Positions 24,095 to 31,621 of a stretch of 40,164 bases of DNA are shown one piece after another. How positions within the stretch are numbered: the stretch's first letter is position 1; every line of letters begins with the position of its first letter. The stretch is from CAIUMH01 sp037142475 (GTDB lineage: Bacteria > Actinomycetota > Acidimicrobiia > Acidimicrobiales > RAAP-2), in contig JBAXAR010000005.1 in assembly GCA_037142475.1 (NCBI GenBank), positions 1-40,164 on the forward strand, given 5' to 3'. The notes beneath the pieces are model-generated. The model had not been told where the DNA came from. It searched no databases and was given only the letters and a program-made list of their open reading frames with translations. Made by a program: the position numbers and the translations under genes.

Positions 24095-24327
24095 GCACCA
24101 AGATCGTTGAAATCACATCGCTGAGTGACGATGAGCTCGTCGACCGCCTCGCTGAGGCACGTCGCGAACTGTTCAACCTGCGTTTCCAGCTGGCCACCGG
24201 CCAGTTGGACAACACCGCCCGCATGGGCGAGGTCCGCAAAGACATCGCGCGAGTGCTGACGGTTCTGCGTGAGCGCGAAATCGTCCAGGCAGAGGCCTTG
24301 GCGAGCAATGGAGGTGAGGCCCGATGA
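24091..24327 (+). CDS. rpmC: 50S ribosomal protein L29
   Basis: A 78-residue L29, a two-helix protein beside L23 at the tunnel exit. GTG 24091 overlaps the rplP stop (GTGA). Conserved: LSDDELVDRLAEARRELFNLRFQLATGQLDN and RMGEVRKDIARVLTVLRERE. Slightly longer than the family norm because of a short polar C-terminus. Overlaps rpsQ by 4 nt. Confidence 0.96.
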   Translation: MSTKIVEITSLSDDELVDRLAEARRELFNLRFQLATGQLDNTARMGEVRKDIARVLTVLREREIVQAEALASNGGEAR

Positions 24328-24605
24328 CGGCCGAAGTAACTGAGATGACCGCCGAGCGCTCCCAGCGCAAGGTCCGCGAGGGGGTCGTGGTGTCCGACAA
24401 GATGGACAACACCCTCGTCGTTGCCGTGGTCGAGCGTGTCCGGCACCCGAAGTACGGCAAGACCGTGCAGCGGACCAAGAAGCTCTACGCCCACGACGCT
24501 AACAACGACGCCAAGATTGGCGACCGTGTTCGCGTTGTCGAGACTCGGCCGCTGTCGAAGCTCAAGCGTTGGAGGCTCGTTGAGATCCTGGAGCGTGCCC
24601 GATGA
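24324..24605 (+). CDS. rpsQ: 30S ribosomal protein S17
   Basis: A 93-residue OB-fold S17, an early 30S assembly protein. ATG 24324 overlaps rpmC (ATGA); an in-frame ATG at 24345 would remove seven non-conserved residues. Core motif VVSDKMDNTLVVAV followed by VRHPKYGKTVQRTKK and the typical DRVRVVETRPLSKLKRWRLVEI. Four-base overlap with rplN. Confidence 0.97.
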   Translation: MTAEVTEMTAERSQRKVREGVVVSDKMDNTLVVAVVERVRHPKYGKTVQRTKKLYAHDANNDAKIGDRVRVVETRPLSKLKRWRLVEILERAR

Positions 24606-24970
24606 TTCAGCAGGAGTCACGACTCAAGGTTGCCGACAACTCAGGCGCCAAAGAAGTGCTGTGCATTCGGGTCCTCGGTGGATCTCGCCGCCGGTACGCC
24701 TCGATCGGTGACGTGTTCATCGCCACGGTCAAGGACGCCATCCCAGGCGCCGCCGTCAAGCGTGGAGACGTTGTTCGCTGCGTCGTCGTTCGCACCAAGA
24801 AGGAGCGTCGTCGTCCCGACGGCAGCTACATCCGCTTCGATGAGAACGCCGCAGTTCTCATCAACGACCAGCTCCAGCCACGTGGAACCCGAATCTTCGG
24901 ACCCGTGGGCCGTGAGTTGCGAGACAAGAAGTTCATGCGGATCGTCTCGCTGGCCCCGGAGGTGCTCTGA
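24602..24970 (+). CDS. rplN: 50S ribosomal protein L14
   Basis: A 122-residue L14 at the subunit interface, where it also binds the silencing factor RsfS. ATG 24602 (MIQQESRLKVADNSGAKE) is the canonical N-terminus. Conserved: VLGGSRRRYASIGDVFIATVKDA, RFDENAAVLIN and GTRIFGPVGRELRDKKFMRIVSLAPEVL. One-base overlap with rplX. Confidence 0.98.
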   Translation: MIQQESRLKVADNSGAKEVLCIRVLGGSRRRYASIGDVFIATVKDAIPGAAVKRGDVVRCVVVRTKKERRRPDGSYIRFDENAAVLINDQLQPRGTRIFGPVGRELRDKKFMRIVSLAPEVL

Positions 24971-25275
24971 TGCGTATCAAGAAGGGTGACGAGGTCGTCG
25001 TCCGTGTCGGCAAGTGGGCCGGACACCGCGGCGAAGTGATCCGGGCGCTCCCGAGCGTCAACAAGGTCGAGGTCGCTGGCGCCAACATCGCCAAGCGCCA
25101 CGTCAAGCAGCAGGGCCAGACCATGCAGGCCGGCATCATCGACAAGTTTGTGCCGATGCCCGTCTCGTCGGTTTCGCTGTGGTGCAAGGCATGTGACGGC
25201 CCCACCCGGGCCGGTATGAAGGTGGAAGGCGACACGAAGGTTCGTGTCTGTAGGAAGTGTGGGGCAGACCTGTGA
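24970..25275 (+). CDS. rplX: 50S ribosomal protein L24
   Basis: A 101-residue L24, an assembly initiator of the 50S subunit. ATG 24970 shares a base with the rplN stop. The KOW domain is recognisable in KKGDEVVVRVGKWAGHRGEV. The C-terminal half carries a zinc-ribbon-like pair, CKAC about 20 residues before CRKC, found in many bacterial L24 proteins but absent from E. coli. GTGA overlap with rplE. Confidence 0.97.
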   Translation: MRIKKGDEVVVRVGKWAGHRGEVIRALPSVNKVEVAGANIAKRHVKQQGQTMQAGIIDKFVPMPVSSVSLWCKACDGPTRAGMKVEGDTKVRVCRKCGADL

Positions 25276-25835
25276 GCACGACGACTTTCCCGAGGCTCAA
25301 GGAGCGCTACAACGAGCAGCTCCGTGGCCAGATCAAGGAAGACCTTGAGCTGGGCAACATCATGGAGGTGCCTCGCCTCGTCAAGATCGTGATCAACTGC
25401 GGCGTCGGTAAGGCAACGCAGCAGCAGTCGCTGCTCGAGGGCGCCCAGCGTGACCTTGAGGCGATCACGGGCCAGAAGCCAGCCATCACCAGGGCGCGTC
25501 AGTCGATCGCCAACTTCAAGCTCCGAGAGGGTCAGCCCATCGGAGTCAAGGTGACGCTCCGGGGAGACCGTTCCTGGGAGTTCCTGGACCGGCTGATCAG
25601 TCTGGCCATTCCTCGGATCCGTGACTTCCGAGGGCTCAACCCGAAGTCGTTCGACGGCCGTGGCAACTACACCTTTGGTGTCACGGAACAGCTCATCTTC
25701 CCCGAGCTCGACTACGACAAGATCGATGCCCCGCGAGGCATGGACATCACCATCGTGACGACCGCAAGGACCGACGACGAAGGTCGGGCGTTCCTCAGGG
25801 CGTTCGGATTCCCGTTCAAGCAGGAGAACCGCTAA
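25272..25835 (+). CDS. rplE: 50S ribosomal protein L5
   Basis: A 187-residue L5 of the central protuberance, binding 5S rRNA and contacting P-site tRNA. GTG 25272 overlaps the rplX stop. Conserved: RLVKIVINCGVGKATQ, ITGQKPAITRARQSIANFKLREGQPIG and the loop FRGLNPKSFDGRGNYTFGVTEQLIFPE. Normal length. rpsN follows 2 nt later. Confidence 0.98.
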   Translation: MSTTTFPRLKERYNEQLRGQIKEDLELGNIMEVPRLVKIVINCGVGKATQQQSLLEGAQRDLEAITGQKPAITRARQSIANFKLREGQPIGVKVTLRGDRSWEFLDRLISLAIPRIRDFRGLNPKSFDGRGNYTFGVTEQLIFPELDYDKIDAPRGMDITIVTTARTDDEGRAFLRAFGFPFKQENR

Positions 25836-25837
25836 TT

Positions 25838-26023
25838 ATGGCGAAGAAAGCACTCATCCTCAAGCAGCAGGCCACACCGAAGTTCAAGGTGCGCGCCTAC
25901 ACCCGCTGCCAGCGTTGCGGCCGACCAAAGTCGGTGTACCGGAAGTTCGGCCTTTGCCGAATCTGTCTCCGTCAGATGGTCCACGCAGGGGAAATCCCCG
26001 GCGTGACCAAGGCGAGTTGGTAG
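25838..26023 (+). CDS. rpsN: 30S ribosomal protein S14, zinc-binding type Z
   Basis: A 61-residue short S14. The CQRC and CRIC pairs give an intact Cys4 zinc site, followed by FRQM-type basic end (LRQMVHAGEIPGVTKASW). Location between rplE and rpsH is the ancestral spc position; the longer zinc-free paralogue that many actinobacteria hold elsewhere is not in this window. Confidence 0.97.
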   Translation: MAKKALILKQQATPKFKVRAYTRCQRCGRPKSVYRKFGLCRICLRQMVHAGEIPGVTKASW

Positions 26024-26035
26024 GGAGGTCGACCG

Positions 26036-26440
26036 ATGACAATGACTGACCCAATCGCGGACATGCTCACGCGAATCAGGAATGCCAACAAGGCCCAGCA
26101 CGACGCGGTGACGATGCCGGGATCAAAGCTGAAGGAATCGCTGGCCAAGATCCTCGAGCGTGAGGGCTACATCGCGAGTTTCGAGATGAAGCCCCACGAG
26201 ACTCGTCCAGGGACTGCCCTGACGATCACGCTGAAGTACGACGCCGAGCGCCACGCGACCATTGCTGGCCTCAAGCGCGTCTCGAAGCCTGGTCTTCGGA
26301 TTTACGCACGAGCTGACGAGATCCCCCGTGTTCTCGGCGGTTTCGGCGTGGCCGTTCTGTCCACCTCGGCTGGTCTTATGACCGACCGTGAAGCCCGCAA
26401 GCGCCACCTCGGTGGCGAAGTTCTCTGCCATGTCTGGTAG
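26036..26440 (+). CDS. rpsH: 30S ribosomal protein S8
   Basis: A 134-residue S8, central to 30S platform assembly and in E. coli the repressor of the spc operon. ATG 26036 lies 7 nt after GGGAGG; a second in-frame ATG at 26042 (MTDPIADMLTRIRNA) is also plausible. C-terminal signature VSKPGLRIYARADEIPRVLGGFGVAVLSTSAGLMTD is complete. A 31-nt gap precedes rplF. Confidence 0.97.
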   Translation: MTMTDPIADMLTRIRNANKAQHDAVTMPGSKLKESLAKILEREGYIASFEMKPHETRPGTALTITLKYDAERHATIAGLKRVSKPGLRIYARADEIPRVLGGFGVAVLSTSAGLMTDREARKRHLGGEVLCHVW

Positions 26441-26471
26441 CGCACTCATTCGAGGAAGGAGGGTGGCCTAG

Positions 26472-27011
26472 ATGTCCCGTATTGGACGTGCCCCCATCAC
26501 CGTGCCGAGTTCGGTCACGATTGACATCACTGGTGAGATCGTGACGGTCAAGGGACCCCAGGGGACCCTTGAGCGCACCGTTCCCTCCGTCATCTCCATT
26601 CGTCAAGACGGCGACACCCTCGTGGTGGAGCGTCCTGACGACGAGCGCGACAGCCGCTCGCTCCACGGACTTACTCGGACCCTCGTGGCCAACATGGTCC
26701 TCGGCGTGACCGACGGCTTCACCAAGGAGCTTGAGATCGTGGGCGTGGGGTATCGATGCATCGCCAAGGGGCCAGGCTCACTTGAGCTCTCCCTCGGCTT
26801 CAGCCACACCGTGAACTTCGATGCCCCCGATGGGGTTACCTTCGAGGTTCCCTCGCCGACAAAGATCGTCGTCAAGGGCACCGACAAGGAGAAGGTCGGT
26901 CAGGTTGCCGCCAACATCCGCAAGATCCGCAAGCCCGAGCCCTACAAGGGCAAGGGTGTGCGCTACGCCGGCGAACGCGTCATGCGCAAGGCCGGAAAGG
27001 CAGCGAAGTAG
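26472..27011 (+). CDS. rplF: 50S ribosomal protein L6
   Basis: A 179-residue L6, located near the sarcin-ricin loop and the factor-binding site. ATG 26472 (MSRIGRAPITVP) is the canonical N-terminus, after GGAAGGAGG. Two repeated alpha/beta domains; the C-terminal signature KPEPYKGKGVRYAGE is intact. Two nt before rplR. Confidence 0.98.
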   Translation: MSRIGRAPITVPSSVTIDITGEIVTVKGPQGTLERTVPSVISIRQDGDTLVVERPDDERDSRSLHGLTRTLVANMVLGVTDGFTKELEIVGVGYRCIAKGPGSLELSLGFSHTVNFDAPDGVTFEVPSPTKIVVKGTDKEKVGQVAANIRKIRKPEPYKGKGVRYAGERVMRKAGKAAK

Positions 27012-27013
27012 CC

Positions 27014-27370
27014 ATGTCGAAGCGAACGACACGAGAGTTGAGGATCCGTCGCCACCGTCGAGTCCGCCTGAGTGTGACGGGGACCACCGAGAGGCCGCGT
27101 GCCGCAGTCTCACGGACCAACAAGCACATCAGCGTCCAGATCATCGACGACACGACGGGCCGGACGCTCGCCGCTGCATCGTCGACCGAGAAGGGCTTTT
27201 CGGAGCCCGGCTCGAACATCGAAGCCGCTGCCAAGATCGGCACCCTGCTCGCTGGCCGGGCCAAGGAAGCCGGAATTACGACGATCGTGTTCGACCGAGG
27301 TGGCTTCGGCTACCACGGCCGAGTCGCAGCGCTGGCAGATGCCCTGCGCGCCGAAGGACTGGAGTTCTAG
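27014..27370 (+). CDS. rplR: 50S ribosomal protein L18
   Basis: A 118-residue L18 that binds 5S rRNA with L5. Basic N-terminus (RRHRRVRLSVTGTTERPR) then SRTNKHISVQIIDDTTGRTL and the closing VFDRGGFGYHGRVAALADALRAEGLEF. Typical length. rpsE starts directly at the next base after its stop. Confidence 0.98.
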   Translation: MSKRTTRELRIRRHRRVRLSVTGTTERPRAAVSRTNKHISVQIIDDTTGRTLAAASSTEKGFSEPGSNIEAAAKIGTLLAGRAKEAGITTIVFDRGGFGYHGRVAALADALRAEGLEF

Positions 27371-27922
27371 ATGGTTGACATCACGCAGTATGAAGAGCGG
27401 ACGATCAACGTCAACCGCGTGGCCAAGGTCGTCAAGGGTGGTCGTCGCTTCAGCTTCGCCGCCCTCATGGTCATCGGTGATGGCAACGGCAAGGTTGGTC
27501 TGGGTTACGGCAAGGCCAAGGAAGCTGGCCTGGCTGTGCAGAAGGGGATCGAAGAGGCTCGCAAGAACCTGTTCGATGTTCCGCTCGCCGGAACCACCAT
27601 CACCCACCAGATCCTTGGAGAGGCCGGTGCCGGCCGTGTGCTGCTCAAGCCTGCCTCGCCTGGTACCGGTGTCATCGCCGGTGGAGCGGTCCGTGCGATC
27701 CTCGAGATGGCAGGTATCCGCGACATCCTGGCGAAGTCCCTTGGATCATCGAATGGCATCAACGTGGCTCACGCCACCATCGCTGGCCTCAAAGGACTTC
27801 GTCGTCCCGAGGAGATCGCTGCACTTCGGGGCAAGACCCCCGAAGAGTGCGTGCCGGCCGGTGTCCTTCGTGCCTACCGTGAGCGCCAGCGGGCGCTCAC
27901 CTTGTTCGCAGAGGAAGGCTGA
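27371..27922 (+). CDS. rpsE: 30S ribosomal protein S5
   Basis: A 183-residue S5 at the mRNA entry site, involved in accuracy and helicase activity. The N-terminal double-stranded-RNA-binding-like domain has VNRVAKVVKGGRRFSFAALMVIGDGNGKVGLGYGKAKE, the loop linked to spectinomycin response, with no obvious deviation. The C-terminal domain contains LGSSNGINVAHATIAGLKGLRRPEEIA. It abuts rplR with zero spacing and precedes rpmD by 1 nt. Confidence 0.98.
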   Translation: MVDITQYEERTINVNRVAKVVKGGRRFSFAALMVIGDGNGKVGLGYGKAKEAGLAVQKGIEEARKNLFDVPLAGTTITHQILGEAGAGRVLLKPASPGTGVIAGGAVRAILEMAGIRDILAKSLGSSNGINVAHATIAGLKGLRRPEEIAALRGKTPEECVPAGVLRAYRERQRALTLFAEEG

Positions 27923-27923
27923 C

Positions 27924-28115
27924 ATGGCTGACGGAACCCTCAAGGTCACGCAAATCAAGTCCGCCATCGGCACCAAGCCGAAGCACCGAGGCACCCTTCG
28001 GGCCCTCGGCCTTCGTGGCATCGGCCAGGAGAATACCCTCCCGGACCGCCCAGAAATCCGAGGCATGATCGCCCGCGTACCCCACCTGATCACGGTGGAG
28101 GAGGTAGCGAAGTGA
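27924..28115 (+). CDS. rpmD: 50S ribosomal protein L30
   Basis: A 63-residue L30. ATG 27924 (MADGTLKVTQIKSAIG) follows GAGGAAGG. Family pattern LKVTQIKSAIGTKPKHRGTLRALGLRGIGQ is clear. It sits in the canonical rpsE-rpmD-rplO slot and overlaps rplO by 4 nt (GTGA). Confidence 0.96.
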   Translation: MADGTLKVTQIKSAIGTKPKHRGTLRALGLRGIGQENTLPDRPEIRGMIARVPHLITVEEVAK

Positions 28116-28597
28116 AGCTCCACGACCTAACGCCAAACCCCGGATCGACGAAGGCTCGACGCCGAGTCGGACGAGGCATCGCCGGAAAGGGCGGCAAGAC
28201 AGCCGGCCGAGGCACCAAGGGCCAGAAGGCCCGTGGCCAGATTCCTGCGGGATTCGAAGGTGGACAGTTGCCGTTGATGCAGCGTCTCCCCAAGCTGAAG
28301 GGGTTCACCAACCCATTCCGCGTGGAGTACACACCTGTGAACCTCGACGCCCTCGACAACCTCGGTCTGACGGAAGTCACTCCTGAGATCCTGGTCGCCA
28401 ACGGATTGGTGTCGAAGCACGACTTCGTCAAGATCCTTGGGCGCGGCTCGGTGACCAAGGCCATCTCGATTAAGGCTCATGCGTGGAGCGCCTCAGCTGA
28501 GGCCGCCATCACTGCAGCGGGTGGTTCTCTCGAGAAGGTCGAAATGCCATTCGCCGTTCGACCGGCCGCCAAGGGCAACGCCCACACGAACCGCTAG
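28112..28597 (+). CDS. rplO: 50S ribosomal protein L15
   Basis: A 161-residue L15, a late-binding 50S protein. GTG 28112 (MKLHDLTPNPGSTKARRRVGRG) overlaps the rpmD stop. The long Gly/Lys-rich extension (GKGGKTAGRGTKGQKARG) and C-terminal HAWSASAEAAITAAGGSLE are typical. Its TAG stop forms the first bases of a TAGGTT hexamer located 7 nt before the secY start. Confidence 0.97.
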   Translation: MKLHDLTPNPGSTKARRRVGRGIAGKGGKTAGRGTKGQKARGQIPAGFEGGQLPLMQRLPKLKGFTNPFRVEYTPVNLDALDNLGLTEVTPEILVANGLVSKHDFVKILGRGSVTKAISIKAHAWSASAEAAITAAGGSLEKVEMPFAVRPAAKGNAHTNR

Positions 28598-28607
28598 GTT
28601 CTCAATC

Positions 28608-29894
28608 GTGCTTTCACGGCTCGCGAACATCTTCCGGGTCCCGGACCTTCGGAACAAGGTGATCTTCACCTTGGTCGTCGTTGGTTTGTACCAACTCGGC
28701 TCAAACATTCCTGTGCCGGGAGTCTCCTATGACCAGATCCAGTTGCTCCAAGAGCGCGCTGGGGCTGGTGGGGTGCTCGGCTTCCTGAACCTGTTCTCGG
28801 GTGGTGCGCTCACGCGCCTCGCCATCTTCGGACTCGGCGTGATGCCGTACATCACGAGTTCCATCATCATCCAGCTCCTCACGACGGTCATCCCGAAGCT
28901 TGAGGAGTGGCGCCAGCAGGGAGCCGTCGGGCAGAAGAAGATCACCCAGACCACTCGCTATCTCACGGTGGCGCTTGCCCTTTTGCAGGCGACAGGCCTT
29001 ATCTACGCCTTCCACGGCAACGATGCAGCACTGATCGGGACCACGATTGACCTGATTCCGAAGTTCACCATTCCTCTCGGCATCTTCATGGTTATCTGCC
29101 TTACTGCCGGTACCGCCTTCGTGATGTGGCTCGCAGAGCTCGTGACGCAGCGGGGGATCGGTCAGGGAATGTCGATCCTGATCTTTGCCAACGTGGTGGC
29201 ATCAATTCCAGCTGGTGGCAAGGCCATCCTCTCGGAGGGCGGGATCGTCAAGTTCACCGCCATCCTCTTGGTCTCCTTGGCGCTCCTGGTCTTCATTGTC
29301 TTCATGGACCAAGGTCAGCGTCGCATCCCGGTGACCTTCGCCAAGCGAGTGGTGGGGCGCAAGATGTATGGCGGGAGTTCGACCTACATCCCGCTCAAGG
29401 TCAACCAGGCCGGTGTTATCCCGATTATCTTCGCCTCCTCAGTTCTGTACATCCCGGTCCTGCTGAGCAATGTCATCCCATGGGCCTGGTTCCAGCGATT
29501 TGTCACGCATTCGTTGACCCCCACGAGCTTCGTCTACATCGGGATCTACTTCCTGCTGATCGTGGCCTTCACGTTCTTCTACGTCTACATCGCCTTCGAC
29601 CCGGTGCAGCAGGCGGACATCATCCGGAAGCAGGGTGGCTTCGTTCCCGGCATCCGCCCGGGTCCGCCGACGGAGAAGTACTTCGCTCACCTGCTGAGTC
29701 GCGTCACCGTTGTTGGCGCGCTCTTCCTCGGCACCGTGGCAGTCCTCCCGAGCCTTCTCATGGCGCTCTGGCACCTCAATAAGTTTCCTTTCTACGGAAC
29801 CACCCTGCTCATCAGCGTCGGCGTCGCCCTTGAGACGATGCGCCAGATCGACAGCCAGCTCATGATGCGCAACTACGAGGGATTCCTTAAGTAG
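28608..29894 (+). CDS. secY: Protein translocase subunit SecY
   Basis: A 428-residue channel subunit of the Sec translocon with about ten transmembrane helices. The start is GTG 28608 (LSRLANIFRVPDLRNKV), the conserved amphipathic N-terminus; no Shine-Dalgarno is evident. Landmarks are the plug region GVLGFLNLFSGGALTR, GVMPYITSSIIIQLL, the cytosolic loop RRIPVTFAKRVVGRKMYGGSSTYIPLKVNQAGVIPIIFASS, and C5 loop QGGFVPGIRPGPPTEKY. The GTG is preceded by TAGGTT at exactly 7 nt. adk begins 4 nt after its stop. Confidence 0.97.
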   Translation: MLSRLANIFRVPDLRNKVIFTLVVVGLYQLGSNIPVPGVSYDQIQLLQERAGAGGVLGFLNLFSGGALTRLAIFGLGVMPYITSSIIIQLLTTVIPKLEEWRQQGAVGQKKITQTTRYLTVALALLQATGLIYAFHGNDAALIGTTIDLIPKFTIPLGIFMVICLTAGTAFVMWLAELVTQRGIGQGMSILIFANVVASIPAGGKAILSEGGIVKFTAILLVSLALLVFIVFMDQGQRRIPVTFAKRVVGRKMYGGSSTYIPLKVNQAGVIPIIFASSVLYIPVLLSNVIPWAWFQRFVTHSLTPTSFVYIGIYFLLIVAFTFFYVYIAFDPVQQADIIRKQGGFVPGIRPGPPTEKYFAHLLSRVTVVGALFLGTVAVLPSLLMALWHLNKFPFYGTTLLISVGVALETMRQIDSQLMMRNYEGFLK

Positions 29895-29898
29895 GCCG

Positions 29899-30570
29899 AT
29901 GACGACCGGGGTCAGGCTCGTCGTCCTCGGAAAGCAGGGGGCAGGCAAGGGGACGCAGTGTGCGCTCCTCTCACAGCGCTACGCGGTCCCTCACATCTCC
30001 ACTGGAGACATGCTCCGCGCCGCGGTGGCCGCAGGATCCGAGCTCGGCCAACAAGTTGCCGAAGTGATCGCCTCGGGATCACTGGTCTCTGACGAGATCA
30101 TCACCGCCGTGGTTCGAGAGCGCCTCAGCGAGTCTGACGCCATGACTCGGGGATTCATCCTCGATGGCTACCCTCGCACGGTTCGACAGGCGGAACTGCT
30201 CGAGGCGATCATCGCCGATCGGCCGTTGGATTGCGTGCTGGATCTTGAGGTCCCAACGGATCTGGTGCTGAGCCGCTTGGCCGGTCGTTTGGTCTGTGGC
30301 GACTGTGCCGCGATCTACTCGACAGACATTCCTCCGGTCCAAGTCGGCGTCTGTGACAAGTGTGGCGGTCCGGTTATGCCTCGCAAGGACGACCAGAAGG
30401 CTGAGGCCATCAAGGCCCGTCTCGACGCCTACGAACTTGAGACCAGTCCGTTGGTGGCGTACTACACCGATCAAGGTCTGCTCGAAGAACTCGATGGCAC
30501 CCAGAGCCCTGACGCGGTCTTTGAGTCGGCCAAGGATGCCATCAGCCGACGTCAGGCCTCGAAGGCGTGA
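29899..30570 (+). CDS. adk: Adenylate kinase (zinc-LID form)
   Basis: A 223-residue enzyme that interconverts ATP + AMP and 2 ADP. The P-loop reads GKQGAGKGTQ, the AMP-binding segment HISTGDMLRAAV is present, and GFILDGYPRT is intact. The LID domain is the long form and carries four Cys (CGDC ... CDKC), a structural zinc site. Many actinobacterial Adk proteins have a short LID without Cys. Location in the spc operon between secY and map is the common bacterial arrangement. Confidence 0.97.
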   Translation: MTTGVRLVVLGKQGAGKGTQCALLSQRYAVPHISTGDMLRAAVAAGSELGQQVAEVIASGSLVSDEIITAVVRERLSESDAMTRGFILDGYPRTVRQAELLEAIIADRPLDCVLDLEVPTDLVLSRLAGRLVCGDCAAIYSTDIPPVQVGVCDKCGGPVMPRKDDQKAEAIKARLDAYELETSPLVAYYTDQGLLEELDGTQSPDAVFESAKDAISRRQASKA

Positions 30571-30580
30571 GGACGAATCG

Positions 30581-31324
30581 ATGAGGCGGAACGCTGACGA
30601 ACTGGCCAAGATGCGCCGAGCCGGCCTTGTCGTCGCCGAGATGCACGAGAAGACCCGTGAGGCGATCCGGCCAGGTGTCACCACCATGGAGCTCAACAAG
30701 GTGGCAGCAGCGGTCATTGAGCGTCGAGGGGCAACGTCGAACTTCCTCAACTACCACGGCTTCCCCGCCGTGATCTGCACGAGCCCCAACGACATGATCG
30801 TCCATGGCATTCCTTCTGATGACGTGGTGCTGGTCGAGGGAGACATCATCTCGGTTGACTGTGGTGCGATCATCGAGGGCTACCACGGCGACGCGGCGTA
30901 TACCGCGGGGGTCGGAACGATTGATGCCGCGTCGGCTCGCCTCCTGCAGGTGACCGAGCGAAGCCTCTTTGCCGGGATCGATCAGCTCACCAAGGGCAAT
31001 CGCCTCCACGAGGTCGGCAGAGCCGTTCAGGATGTTGCCGAGGCTGCTGGATTCACCGTGGTGCGCGAGTACGTCGGCCACGCCATCGGTACCGCCATGC
31101 ACGAGCAGCCCCAGGTGCCGAACTACTGGCCGGGAAGCCCTGGGCCGACGCTTAAGACCGGAATGGTCTTCGCCATCGAGCCGATGGTCAACGCCGGGAC
31201 TCCTGAGACCATGGAGCTCGAAGATGGCTGGAGTGTCGTGACCGCGGACGGAAAGCGCTCCGCTCACTTCGAGCACACCATTGCGGTGACCGAGAACGGT
31301 CCCGAGATTTTCACGATGGCCTGA
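30581..31324 (+). CDS. map: Methionine aminopeptidase, type I
   Basis: A 247-residue dinuclear metalloprotease that removes the initiator Met from nascent chains. ATG 30581 (MRRNADELAKMRRAG) follows GAGGA with 7-nt spacing. The metal ligands are all present: Asp in ISVDCGA, Asp in GYHGDAAYT, His in VGHAIGTAMHE, Glu in FAIEPMV and Glu in FEHTIAVTE. No N-terminal zinc-finger extension is present. It ends the spc run; a promoter region follows before infA. Confidence 0.97.
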   Translation: MRRNADELAKMRRAGLVVAEMHEKTREAIRPGVTTMELNKVAAAVIERRGATSNFLNYHGFPAVICTSPNDMIVHGIPSDDVVLVEGDIISVDCGAIIEGYHGDAAYTAGVGTIDAASARLLQVTERSLFAGIDQLTKGNRLHEVGRAVQDVAEAAGFTVVREYVGHAIGTAMHEQPQVPNYWPGSPGPTLKTGMVFAIEPMVNAGTPETMELEDGWSVVTADGKRSAHFEHTIAVTENGPEIFTMA

Positions 31325-31621
31325 GCGGAGTCGACTGATGCCTTCAACACCGTTCTGGGCTGGGTTTACCGGCCCTCTTGTGACGCTCGGTCCAGCCTGC
31401 CGAACCCCCTTTCGAGGTGCCTCTGGCACCCCATCGAGGAACCGAAATGAGGTGGCGCCGATCCCGGGTTGGCGCATCTGTCAGATCTGAGTAAGATATT
31501 GGTCCGTCCTCGCGCCCGACTGTGGGAGTGGGGGATCGGATCGTCCCCTTCAGTGTGGTCATCGCCGCTTCGACGTGCGTTGACCCGGGGTCACCAGTTG
31601 AAGTTCTCAAGGAGAAGAGAC
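31325..31621 (+). other. Intergenic region between map and infA
   Basis: This stretch of 297 nt holds no supported gene. It contains a small GGTGCC/GGCACC hairpin (31416-31430), the infA promoter (separate entry), a weak GGGGA/TCCCC stem near 31530-31550, and the infA Shine-Dalgarno AAGGAG at 31609-31614. The predicted infA mRNA therefore carries a leader of roughly 120 nt. Confidence 0.6.
31469..31497 (+). promoter_or_regulatory. Candidate promoter of the infA-rpmJ-rpsM-rpsK-rpsD-rpoA-rplQ operon
   Basis: TTGGCG (31469-31474), 17-nt spacer, TAAGAT (31492-31497). The spacing is optimal and the -10 is a good match, in the only sizeable gap between the spc and alpha clusters. Confidence 0.65.

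Noticed and set aside
31447..31494. A 15-codon reading frame (MRWRRSRVGASVRSE) with GAGGA six nt upstream
   Set aside because: Its stop coincides with the -10 of the infA promoter, so it could only be translated from map readthrough; a leader peptide role cannot be supported.
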